Shown here in pieces: positions 18,673 to 26,792 of a stretch of 64,000 bases of DNA. Under the pieces are notes generated by a model. That model worked only from the letters and a program-made list of their open reading frames with translations. It was not told where the DNA came from and did not search any database. Every line of letters begins with the position of its first letter. The stretch's first letter is position 1. Both the position numbers and the translations under genes were made by a program. Source of the DNA: Paraburkholderia heleia NBRC 101817 (lineage in GTDB: Bacteria; Pseudomonadota; Gammaproteobacteria; Burkholderiales; Burkholderiaceae); contig NZ_BBJH01000021.1 in NCBI RefSeq assembly GCF_000739775.1, positions 114,956 through 178,955 of the forward strand, given 5' to 3'.

Positions 18673-20772
18673 ATGACGCAAGCTCATCACGCCACTCTCC
18701 TCGTCGAACTGCTGACCGAGGAACTGCCGCCGAAGGCCCTCGCGCGCCTCGGCGACGCGTTCGCCGAAGGCATCGCGCAGCGCCTCGCCGCGCGCGACCT
18801 GATCGAAGGCGATCTCTCGTTCGAACGTTACGCGACGCCGCGCCGCCTCGCCGTCACGATCCGGAACGTGCGCAGCGTCGCGCCCGAAAAGCAGGTGCGC
18901 GAAAAAGTGCTGCCTGTTTCGGTCGCGCTCGACGCGGACGGCCAGCCCACCGCGCCGCTCGCGAAGAAGCTCGCGGCGCTCGGCTTCGCCGACTTCCCCG
19001 TGAGCGACCTCGAGCGCGCGAGCGACGGCAAGAACGAAGCGTTCTTCCTGCGCTACGCGGCGCCCGGCGCCACGCTTGCCGACGGCCTGCAAGCCGTGCT
19101 CGACGAAGCGCTCGGCAAGCTGCCGATCCCGAAGGTCATGACCTACCAGCGTCCGGACGGCAGCAACGTCCAGTTCGTGCGCCCGGTGCATCGCCTGACG
19201 GTGCTGCACGGCGAGCAGATCGTGCCGGTCACGGCATTCGGCGTCGACGCCGACGACACGACGCGCGGCCACCGCTTCCTTTCCGAAGGCCTGATCGCCA
19301 TCCAGCACGCCGACGACTACGCGCACACGCTGCAGCACAAGGGTTTCGTGATCGCGAGCTACGCCGAGCGCCGCGAGTCGATTCGCGCGCAACTCATCGA
19401 GCAGGCCGGCAGCGACAAGGTCGTCATGCCCGAGTCGCTGCTCGACGAAGTGAATTCGCTCGTCGAATGGCCGGTCGTCTACGCGTGCAGGTTCGAGGAC
19501 GAATTCCTGCAGGTGCCGCAGGAATGCCTGATCCTCACGATGCAGACGAACCAGAAGTATTTCGCGCTCACTGACGACCAGGGCCGCCTGCGCTCGCGCT
19601 TCCTGATCGTCTCGAACATCGCGACGCAAACGCCCGGCGAGATCGTCGAGGGCAACGAGCGCGTGGTGCGCCCGCGTCTGGCCGACGCGAAGTTCTTCTT
19701 CGAGCAGGACAAGAAGAAGCCGCTGGCCGACCGTGTGCCGCTGCTCGCGAACGTGGTGTATCACAACAAGCTCGGCTCGCAGCTGCAGCGCGTGGAGCGC
19801 CTCGAAGCGCTCGCCGGCCAGATCGCCTCGATGTGCGGCGCCGATATCGCGCTCGCGCAACGCGGCGCGCGCCTCGCGAAGGCCGACCTGCTGACCGACA
19901 TGGTGGGCGAGTTCCCCGAGCTGCAAGGCACGATGGGTACCTACTACGCGCGCCACGACGGCGAGCCCGAAGAAGTGGCGATTGCGTGCTCGGAGCACTA
20001 TCAGCCGCGCTTCTCCGGCGACGCCCTGCCCGCCACCACGACGGGCACGATCGTCGCGCTCGCGGACAAGCTGGAAACGCTCGTCGGGATCTGGGGCATC
20101 GGGCTCGCGCCCACCGGCGAAAAGGATCCGTTCGCGCTGCGCCGTCACGCGCTGGGCGTGCTGCGCATTCTCGTCGAGAAGCAACTGCCGCTCGACCTCG
20201 TCGAGTTGCTGCGCGCCACCTACGCGCAATTCGCAGGCATCGAGGCCGTGACGGAATCGACCCAGGCCATCTACGCGTTCTGCATCGACCGCCTGCGCGG
20301 CTTGCTGCGCGAGCGCGGCTTCGCGGCCGCCGAAGTGGACGCAGTGCTCGCGCTCAATCCCACGCGCTTCGACGACATCGTCTCGCGTCTGGATGCGGTG
20401 CGCGAATTCGCAGCGCTCGCGGAAGCGGCCTCGCTCGCGGCGGCCAACAAGCGCATCTCGAACATCCTCAAGAAGTCCGAGGATGCGCAAGACGCCGGCG
20501 TGCAGATCGCCCTTTTCGTCGAATCCGCCGAGAAGGCGCTCTTCGCGCAGCTCGAGCAGGTCGCGCCGCGCGTGGAAACGCAACTCGCCGCGCGCGAATA
20601 CACGGGTGCGCTCACCGCGCTCGCGGCGCTGCGCGAAACCGTGGACACGTTCTTCAACGACGTGATGGTCAACGCCGAAGACCCGGCGCTGCGTGCGAAC
20701 CGCCTCGCGCTGCTCAAGGCGCTGCATCGCCAGATGAACAGCGTCGCGGACATCTCGCGGCTGGCTGCATAA
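18673..20772 (+). CDS. glyS: Glycine--tRNA ligase beta subunit
   Basis: The 699-residue beta subunit, which provides tRNA recognition. It starts with the family LLVELLTEELPPKAL motif and contains QRPDGSNVQFVRPVHRLT, a central HD-like region and a C-terminal anticodon-binding (DALR-type) domain around residues 580-690. Length and context (directly after glyQ) are standard. The next gene, gmhB, starts 30 bp downstream. Confidence 0.98.
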   Translation: MTQAHHATLLVELLTEELPPKALARLGDAFAEGIAQRLAARDLIEGDLSFERYATPRRLAVTIRNVRSVAPEKQVREKVLPVSVALDADGQPTAPLAKKLAALGFADFPVSDLERASDGKNEAFFLRYAAPGATLADGLQAVLDEALGKLPIPKVMTYQRPDGSNVQFVRPVHRLTVLHGEQIVPVTAFGVDADDTTRGHRFLSEGLIAIQHADDYAHTLQHKGFVIASYAERRESIRAQLIEQAGSDKVVMPESLLDEVNSLVEWPVVYACRFEDEFLQVPQECLILTMQTNQKYFALTDDQGRLRSRFLIVSNIATQTPGEIVEGNERVVRPRLADAKFFFEQDKKKPLADRVPLLANVVYHNKLGSQLQRVERLEALAGQIASMCGADIALAQRGARLAKADLLTDMVGEFPELQGTMGTYYARHDGEPEEVAIACSEHYQPRFSGDALPATTTGTIVALADKLETLVGIWGIGLAPTGEKDPFALRRHALGVLRILVEKQLPLDLVELLRATYAQFAGIEAVTESTQAIYAFCIDRLRGLLRERGFAAAEVDAVLALNPTRFDDIVSRLDAVREFAALAEAASLAAANKRISNILKKSEDAQDAGVQIALFVESAEKALFAQLEQVAPRVETQLAAREYTGALTALAALRETVDTFFNDVMVNAEDPALRANRLALLKALHRQMNSVADISRLAA

Positions 20773-20802
20773 GCGCAAGGAAGCGGAACTGAGCGAGACG
20801 CC

Positions 20803-21366
20803 ATGCCGACCAGCACCACCAGAAAACTCGTGATCCTCGACCGCGACGGCGTGATCAACGTCGACTCCGACGCGTTCATCAAATCGCCGGACGAATGGGT
20901 CGCGATACCCGGCAGCCTCGAAGCCATCGCGCGTCTGAACCAGGCGGGCTATCGCGTCGCGGTGGCGTCGAACCAGTCGGGCATCGGTCGCGGACTGTTC
21001 GACATGGCCGCGCTCAACGCCATGCACGCGAAGATGCACCGCCAGGCGGCAGCCGTGGGCGGCCGCATCGACGCCGTGTTCTTCTGCCCGCACACGGCGC
21101 AGGACCACTGCGAGTGCCGCAAGCCGCAGCCGGGCATGCTCAAGATGATCGCGGAACGCTTCGAAATCGACCCGGCCGATACCCCGGTGGTGGGCGACTC
21201 GCTGCGCGACCTGCAGGCAGGCGCGGCGCTCGGCTTTCGCACGCACCTCGTGCGTTCGGGCAAGGGCGAGAAGACGCTTGCGGCCGGCGGCTTGCCCGAA
21301 GGCACGATGATCCACGACGACCTGCGCGCTTTCGCGCTCGACTTTCTCGCGAACGCCCCTGCGTGA
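20803..21366 (+). CDS. gmhB: D-glycero-beta-D-manno-heptose-1,7-bisphosphate 7-phosphatase
   Basis: A 187-residue HAD phosphatase of the heptose pathway for LPS inner core. Motif I is LDRDGVIN (D13, D15). The zinc loop typical of GmhB and histidinol phosphatases is CPHTAQDHCEC (CxH and CxC). Motif IV is VVGDSLRDLQA. The adjacent acyltransferase gene makes this an envelope pair within the glyQS transcription unit. Confidence 0.93.
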   Translation: MPTSTTRKLVILDRDGVINVDSDAFIKSPDEWVAIPGSLEAIARLNQAGYRVAVASNQSGIGRGLFDMAALNAMHAKMHRQAAAVGGRIDAVFFCPHTAQDHCECRKPQPGMLKMIAERFEIDPADTPVVGDSLRDLQAGAALGFRTHLVRSGKGEKTLAAGGLPEGTMIHDDLRAFALDFLANAPA

Positions 21367-21407
21367 AGGCGCAGGCGGTACACGCGAACATTCAACCGGC
21401 TCGCCCG

Positions 21408-22169
21408 ATGCGCTTTCTCCGCTCCCTGCTGCTGTTCATCTATTTCATCGTCTACACCATGCCGTACGCGACGGCGTGCTTTATCGCGTTCCCGTTCATG
21501 AACGCAACGCGGCGCTACTGGATGGCCGTGGGCTGGTGCCGCTCCACCCTTTTCGTTGCGCGCCACCTCAATGGCATTCGCTACCGCATCGAGGGCATGG
21601 AGAACCTGCCCAACGGGCCAGCCGTGCTGCTCGCGAAGCACCAGTCCGCATGGGAGACGCTGGCGTTCCCCGCGCTCATGCCGCAGCCGCTGTGCTACGT
21701 GTTCAAGCGCGAACTGCTGTTCGTGCCGTTCTTCGGCTGGGCGCTGGGCATGCTGAAGATGGTTCACATCAACCGCAAGGAAGGCAAGAACGCGTTCACC
21801 TCGGTGATCCGCCAGGGCAAGCAGCGCATGGCCGAAGGCGCATGGGTGATCATGTTCCCCGAAGGCACGCGCATACCGGTGGGCAAGCAGGGCAAGTACA
21901 AGACCGGCGGCCCGCGCTTCGCCATCGAAACGGGTGCGCCCGTGGTGCCGATCGCGCACAACGCGGGCCACGTCTGGCCCCGAAACTCGTTCATCAAATA
22001 TCCGGGTATAGTCACGGTGTCGATCGGCAAGCCGATCGAGACGACCGGACTCACGCCCGACGAAGTGAACACGCGCGTGCAAACGTGGATCGAAACGGAA
22101 ATGCGGCGGATCGATCCTGAGGCGTATCGCGAAACGGATGGCGCAGCGGCGAAAGCGGCACGGATTTGA
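21408..22169 (+). CDS. 1-acyl-sn-glycerol-3-phosphate acyltransferase (PlsC family)
   Basis: A 253-residue membrane-anchored acyltransferase making phosphatidic acid from lysophosphatidic acid. An N-terminal hydrophobic helix (about 5-30) precedes the catalytic block KHQSAWET (H78 to E83, an HX4E variant of the usual HX4D) and FPEGTR (150-155) for phosphate binding. The ATG at 21408 is preferred; a GTG at 21363 overlapping the gmhB stop would add 15 residues. It is close behind gmhB and probably co-transcribed. Confidence 0.88.
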   Translation: MRFLRSLLLFIYFIVYTMPYATACFIAFPFMNATRRYWMAVGWCRSTLFVARHLNGIRYRIEGMENLPNGPAVLLAKHQSAWETLAFPALMPQPLCYVFKRELLFVPFFGWALGMLKMVHINRKEGKNAFTSVIRQGKQRMAEGAWVIMFPEGTRIPVGKQGKYKTGGPRFAIETGAPVVPIAHNAGHVWPRNSFIKYPGIVTVSIGKPIETTGLTPDEVNTRVQTWIETEMRRIDPEAYRETDGAAAKAARI

Positions 22170-22314
22170 GGCGCACAGCGTGCTCTTCGGGCGCGCGCGA
22201 AGCGTTGCAGCGCGGCTGTGGGCGCTGCTCGCCGCACGGCCGGGCGCGCCGCGCAACGCGGCGCCAGAAGCCCCGCGCACACGCCGCGCACGCCCATCCG
22301 CACCAGGCCTGACG

Positions 22315-23214
22315 ATGCAGAAGTCCCCCACGCCGCGCCCCAACGCGGCACTCGACAACCGGCAGCTCGACTTGCCGCTCTTTGCTGAACCGGCGCCCGC
22401 CGTGGCGCCTGATGCTTCGTCCCCCTCTCTCACACCGCAGACGGCGACTCCGCCCTCGCCTGCGAAGCCCGGCAAGGCACCGCTTGCGCCCGATGGCACG
22501 CGGCTGCGTACTGTCGTGCTGGGTGCGCGCACGCTGCATTACCGGCTCAAGCGCTCGTCGCGCAAATCGATCGGGTTCGTGATCGACGGCAGCGGGCTTG
22601 GCATCACGGCGCCCAGGTGGGTCACGATCGCCGATATCGAGACCGCCATCGCCGAGAAGCAGCGGTGGATCTTCGCCAAGCTCGCAGAATGGCAGACGCG
22701 CACGGAACAGCGCGCCTTGCCGCGCGTGGAATGGCGCGATGGGGCTGAGCTGCCCTTTCTTGGCAAGCCGGTTACGGTGAAGCTGGGGGCTTCCTTGCTC
22801 GTGTTCGATCACGAGACGCGCGTGCTTGCGTTGCCGATGCCACCGCATGCTGACGCGCAGCAGATCAAGGACCGCGTGACTGGATGGCTCCAGGGGGAAG
22901 CGACGCGCATATTCGGTGAGCGGCTCGAGGTGTATGCCGGGAAGCTCGGTGTCTCGTTCCGGTCTTATGCGCTTTCTTCGGCGGCGACGCGCTGGGGCAG
23001 CTGTTCAAGCGAAGGCAGAATTCGCCTGAACTGGCGGTTGATTCATTTTCCGCTCTCCGTCGTGGACTATGTGGTCGCGCATGAGCTCGCGCATTTGCGG
23101 GAGATGAATCACAGCCCACGGTTCTGGCAGACGGTGGAATCGATTTTTCCGGAGTTTCGCGAGGCGAGGAAGCAGCTTAAGCAGCATCCGCCCGAGATGG
23201 TGCCGGGGATGTGA
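22315..23214 (+). CDS. YgjP/SprT-like zinc metallopeptidase (DUF45, M48-like)
   Basis: 299 residues from the chosen ATG. A ~60-residue Pro/Ala-rich N-terminal region is followed by the DUF45 domain. Its zinc site is HELAH (256-260) with a third ligand in MNHSPRFW, and the preceding TRWGSCSSEGRIRLNWRL is diagnostic. The target is unknown; similar proteins are sometimes coupled to restriction or DNA-repair genes, which are absent here. A longer reading from 22138 would overlap the upstream acyltransferase gene and add non-conserved sequence, so I rejected it. Confidence 0.82.
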   Translation: MQKSPTPRPNAALDNRQLDLPLFAEPAPAVAPDASSPSLTPQTATPPSPAKPGKAPLAPDGTRLRTVVLGARTLHYRLKRSSRKSIGFVIDGSGLGITAPRWVTIADIETAIAEKQRWIFAKLAEWQTRTEQRALPRVEWRDGAELPFLGKPVTVKLGASLLVFDHETRVLALPMPPHADAQQIKDRVTGWLQGEATRIFGERLEVYAGKLGVSFRSYALSSAATRWGSCSSEGRIRLNWRLIHFPLSVVDYVVAHELAHLREMNHSPRFWQTVESIFPEFREARKQLKQHPPEMVPGM

Positions 23215-23288
23215 TATCCCCATTGCAGGTCCGCGAATTTCAGTTGCATTTCTCATTCATTCGCAGTTCGAAGCAATTCCCCGAAGCA

Positions 23289-23310
23289 ACAGGCTGGATT
23301 GCCAGCCTGT
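23289..23310. terminator. Hairpin between convergent genes (weak terminator)
   Basis: A 9-bp perfect stem ACAGGCTGG / CCAGCCTGT with a 4-nt loop lies between the convergent metallopeptidase and gloA genes. No real T-tract is present on either strand, so it may be a processing or Rho-assisted end. Confidence 0.4.
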
Positions 23311-23319
23311 GCCGCGTCC

Positions 23320-23706
23320 TTACTGTTTGCGCTGAATGAACTCGATCTTGTACCCGTCCGGATCGGTCACGAACGCGATCACCGTCGTCCCATGCTTCAT
23401 CGGACCGGCTTCACGCACCACCGTGCCGCCCTGCTCCTTGATCTTCGCGCAGGCAGCATAGGCATCCTCCACCTCGACCGCCAGATGGCCGAAGCCCGTC
23501 CCGAGATCGTACGAAGCCGTATCCCAGTTATGCGTCAGTTCGATCACGGTGCCGTCGCGCTCGTCCGTGTACCCGACGAAGGCCAGCGTGAACTTGCCAT
23601 CGGGATAGTCCTCGCGGCGCAGCAGTTTCATGCCGAGCAGTTCGGTATAGAACTTGATCGAGCGATCGAGGTCGCCGACCCGGATCATCGTGTGCAGCAG
23701 GCGCAT
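23320..23706 (-). CDS. gloA: Lactoylglutathione lyase (glyoxalase I)
   Basis: Glyoxalase I isomerises the methylglyoxal-glutathione hemithioacetal to S-lactoylglutathione. The 128-residue protein matches the E. coli-type nickel enzyme, with metal ligands at H5, E56, H74 and E122. The GGAG seven bases before the ATG (23706) fixes the start; the longer in-frame extension is not conserved-looking. Confidence 0.95.
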   Translation of the reverse strand: MRLLHTMIRVGDLDRSIKFYTELLGMKLLRREDYPDGKFTLAFVGYTDERDGTVIELTHNWDTASYDLGTGFGHLAVEVEDAYAACAKIKEQGGTVVREAGPMKHGTTVIAFVTDPDGYKIEFIQRKQ

Positions 23707-23842
23707 GGTGTACTCCGTTTTGCCGTCGTCAAAAAATGGACTGTACCAAAAACGCGCCAGCCCTGCCGGCGCCGGCAAGATGTGCCGATTTGCTCTAGCA
23801 TGGACGCCATCCCGAGATTGCTTCGGCAATTTCGCCAGCCAG

Positions 23843-23881
23843 GCGTAAGCAAAGCGCGTAAGCAAAGCACGCAAGCAATGA
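23843..23881. repeat. 13-bp tandem repeat, about 2.8 units, before panE
   Basis: GCGTAAGCAAAGC occurs at 23843-23855 and again at 23856-23868. A degenerate third copy (ACGCAAGCAATG) ends 23 bases before the panE start, just ahead of its ribosome binding site. Confidence 0.85.
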
Positions 23882-23903
23882 ACGTGAGAAACGAGGAGCA
23901 GAC

Positions 23904-24854
23904 ATGCGAATTCTGGTAGTCGGTGCGGGTGCGACGGGTGGCTATTTCGGCGGCCGGCTCGCCGCTGCGGGGCGTGACGTGACATTTCTGGTACGCGAGG
24001 CGCGCGCCGCGCAACTGCGCGAAGCCGGCCTCGTCATTCGCAGTCCGGCGGGCGATCTCACGCTGCGTGACGTCAAGACCATCACGCGCGAAGCGCTCGA
24101 GTCACAAGGCGGCCAACCGTTCGATCTCGTACTGCTGAGCTGCAAGGCCTACGACCTCGACAACGCCATCGATTCGTTTGCGGCGGCCGTCGGCCCCAAC
24201 ACGCTGATCCTGCCGCTGCTCAACGGCATGCGTCATCTCGAAGTCCTGCAGGCGCGCTTCGGCACGCAGGCGGTGCTGGGCGGCGTGTGCCTGATCGCGT
24301 CCACGCTCAACGACAAGCGCGAGATCGTGCATCTGAACGACGTGCAGGCCATCACGTTCGGCGAACTCGGCGGCGGCGTCCCGGCGCGTGTGCAAGCCGT
24401 GGCGGATCAGTTCGGCAATGCCGGTTTCCATGTGAAGGCGAGCGATCACATCCTTCAGGAGATGTGGGAGAAGTGGGTGTTCCTCGCTTCGCTTGCAGGC
24501 AGCACGTGTCTTTTCCGCGCGCCCATTGGCGTGATTCTCGACACGCCCGACGGCGCCGCGATCATCGAGCGGCTCTTCGCAGAATGCCGCGCGATCGCAG
24601 CCGGACACGGCCACGCCGTGCGCGACAGCTTCCTCGAGCGTTCGCGCGCGATGCTGTTCGCCAAGGGTTCGTCGCTCACGGCGTCGATGTTGCGCGACGT
24701 GCAGAACGGTGCGCGCATCGAGGCCGATCACGTGCTCGGCGACCTGATCCAGCGCGGCGGCGCGGCACAGCACGCGCCGAACGAGCTTTCGGTGCTGTGC
24801 GTCGTCTACAGCCAGCTCAAGGCCTACGAGGCGCAGCGCGCCGGGGCAGCGTAA
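23904..24854 (+). CDS. panE: 2-dehydropantoate 2-reductase (ketopantoate reductase)
   Basis: A 316-residue NADPH-dependent reductase converting ketopantoate to pantoate for CoA synthesis. The Rossmann motif GAGATGGYFGG is at residues 7-17. The lysine of LLSCKAYD and the helical C-terminal domain (EMWEKWVFLASLAGSTCLFRAP) are typical. GAGGAG directly precedes the ATG. Some ApbA/PanE family members reduce other 2-keto acids, so the pantothenate role is probable rather than certain. Confidence 0.88.
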   Translation: MRILVVGAGATGGYFGGRLAAAGRDVTFLVREARAAQLREAGLVIRSPAGDLTLRDVKTITREALESQGGQPFDLVLLSCKAYDLDNAIDSFAAAVGPNTLILPLLNGMRHLEVLQARFGTQAVLGGVCLIASTLNDKREIVHLNDVQAITFGELGGGVPARVQAVADQFGNAGFHVKASDHILQEMWEKWVFLASLAGSTCLFRAPIGVILDTPDGAAIIERLFAECRAIAAGHGHAVRDSFLERSRAMLFAKGSSLTASMLRDVQNGARIEADHVLGDLIQRGGAAQHAPNELSVLCVVYSQLKAYEAQRAGAA

Positions 24855-24905
24855 GCGACGGCTGGCGCGGCTGGCACACCAGCAAGGCGGCGCACCGCGC
24901 GCGCA

Positions 24906-25733
24906 TCACGCGCCGCCGGCCCCTTCCAGCGCCTGCGCGAGGCTCACGTACTCCTCGACGGGCACTTCCTCGGCACGACGCGCCAGATCGAAGCCTAGCG
25001 CGTCGAAATCGAGGCGCTCGCGGTAATCGCCGAGCGTGTTGCGCAGCATCTTGCGGCGCTGCGAGAAGGCGGCCGTCACGAGTTCGCCGAGCAAGGCGTC
25101 GTTCACCTTCGGCAGTTCGTGCGGCGCGTAGGGAATCATGCGCACGATCGCCGAATCCACCTTGGGCGGCGGCTGGAACGATTCGGGCGGCACGTCGATC
25201 AGCTTGTCGATCACGTAGCGGTACTGCAGCATCACCGTGAGACGGCCGAACGCCTTGCTGCCGGGCTCCGCCACCATACGCTCGACCACCTCGTTCTGCA
25301 GCATGAAGTGCTGGTCGATCACGCGGTCGGCGAACGTCACGAGGTGAAACAGCAGCGGGCTCGAAATGTTGTACGGCAGGTTGCCGACAATGCGCAGCGA
25401 GGGCTTCTCTCCCGGCACCGCGAGCGAGCCGAAGTCGAACGCGAGCGCGTCGCCCGCATGCAGTTCGAGCAGCGGGCCGAACTTCTTCGTGAGGCGCGCG
25501 ATCAGGTCGCGGTCCAGCTCGACCGCGTGCAGCGGCGATTCGGGCGTGGCGAGCCGTTCGATGAGCGGCTCGGTGAGCGCGCCGAGACCCGGCCCGATCT
25601 CGACCATGCGCTCGCCGCGCTGCGGGCGGATGACGTCGACGATCGAATCGATCACGCCCGTGTCGACGAGGAAGTTCTGGCCGAAGCGCTTGCGCGCGAA
25701 ATGGCCCTGGTGCTGTCTGCTGCTGTTGGACAT
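24906..25733 (-). CDS. rsmA: 16S rRNA (adenine1518-N6/adenine1519-N6)-dimethyltransferase
   Basis: RsmA (KsgA) dimethylates two adjacent adenosines in helix 45 of 16S rRNA during 30S assembly. The 275 residues carry FGQNFLVD, the SAM loop VEIGPGLGALT and the catalytic NLPYN (motif IV). The start at 25733 has an AGAGAAG just upstream; a TTG at 25748 is a poorer alternative. It is last in the lptD-surA-pdxA-rsmA order, 15 bp after pdxA. Confidence 0.97.
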   Translation of the reverse strand: MSNSSRQHQGHFARKRFGQNFLVDTGVIDSIVDVIRPQRGERMVEIGPGLGALTEPLIERLATPESPLHAVELDRDLIARLTKKFGPLLELHAGDALAFDFGSLAVPGEKPSLRIVGNLPYNISSPLLFHLVTFADRVIDQHFMLQNEVVERMVAEPGSKAFGRLTVMLQYRYVIDKLIDVPPESFQPPPKVDSAIVRMIPYAPHELPKVNDALLGELVTAAFSQRRKMLRNTLGDYRERLDFDALGFDLARRAEEVPVEEYVSLAQALEGAGGA

Positions 25734-25748
25734 CTTCTCTGGAATCAA

Positions 25749-26783
25749 TCAGACGACGCGCCGGTGGCGCGCCATCGAAACGGCGGTGTCGAGGGCGGCG
25801 ATCAGGCTGCCCGCGTCCGCACGGCCGGTGCCGGCGAGGTCGAGCGCGGTGCCATGATCGACCGAAGTGCGCACGATCGGCAAGCCGAGCGTGACGTTGA
25901 TGCCTTCGCCGAACGTCGCGTATTTCAGGACCGGCAGGCCCTGGTCGTGGAACATCGCCAGCACGCAGTCCGCGTCCTTGAGGTAGCGCGGCTGGAACAG
26001 CGTGTCGGCGGGGTACGGGCCGCGCGCGTCGATGCCTTGCGCGGCGGCGGCTGCCAGCGCCGGCGCAATCACGTCGATCTCCTCGCGCCCCAGGTAGCCA
26101 TTCTCGCCCGCATGCGGGTTCAGGCCGGTCACGAGGATACGCGGCAGCGGCACGCCGAAATGATGGCGCAAGTCATGGTCGATGATGCCGAGGGTTTCGA
26201 CGAGCCCCTCGACGGTGAGCGCCGCCGCAACGTCCTTGAGCGGCAAATGCGTCGTGGCGAGCGCTACGCGCAGCGGGCGCGCGCCAGTGCCCGCCAGCAT
26301 CATGACCACGCGCGGCGTGTGCGTGCGCTCGGCGAGGTATTCGGTGTGGCCCGTGAAGGGCACGCCGGCGTCGTTGATGGTGCTCTTTTGCAGCGGCGCG
26401 GTGACGATGGCGTCGAATTCGCCTGCCAGTGCGCCGTCGATGGCGCGGTCGAGCAGCGCCAGCACATAGCGGCCATTGGCGGCGTCGAGCTTGCCGGGCC
26501 TGGCGGGCGTGGCGAGCGCGACATGTTCGACCTGCACGGGCTGGTTCGCCAGCACGGCGGCCCAGTCGACGTTCGCGGCCCGCGCGCGCGCTTCGAGCAG
26601 CGCGCTGTCGCCGAGCACGACGAACTGCGCATCGGGCCAGTGCGCCGAAGCGCCCGCCAGCGCGGCGGCGGTCAGCTCGGGGCCGACGCCGGCCGGCTCA
26701 CCCGTGGTGATGGCAATGCGGACCGGCCCCGCCCTCCGCGGAGCCGGCGACGACGATGCGGAGGCGTTCATGGCTCGATCCAT
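25749..26783 (-). CDS. pdxA: 4-hydroxythreonine-4-phosphate dehydrogenase
   Basis: PdxA oxidises 4-phosphohydroxy-L-threonine with NAD in pyridoxal 5'-phosphate synthesis. The 344-residue protein has the ITTGEPAGVGPEL start, the metal-binding His regions FTGHTEYLA, DLRHHFG and FHDQGLP, and GLNPHAGENG. It lies nine bases after surA in the conserved surA-pdxA-rsmA arrangement. The second Met (26771) is an alternative start. Confidence 0.96.
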   Translation of the reverse strand: MDRAMNASASSSPAPRRAGPVRIAITTGEPAGVGPELTAAALAGASAHWPDAQFVVLGDSALLEARARAANVDWAAVLANQPVQVEHVALATPARPGKLDAANGRYVLALLDRAIDGALAGEFDAIVTAPLQKSTINDAGVPFTGHTEYLAERTHTPRVVMMLAGTGARPLRVALATTHLPLKDVAAALTVEGLVETLGIIDHDLRHHFGVPLPRILVTGLNPHAGENGYLGREEIDVIAPALAAAAAQGIDARGPYPADTLFQPRYLKDADCVLAMFHDQGLPVLKYATFGEGINVTLGLPIVRTSVDHGTALDLAGTGRADAGSLIAALDTAVSMARHRRVV

Positions 26784-26792
26784 TGATGACGC

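Noticed and set aside
18664..21315. 883-residue open frame on the minus strand
   Set aside because: Antisense to glyS and gmhB; no conserved motif and very high Arg/Val/Glu content typical of shadow frames.
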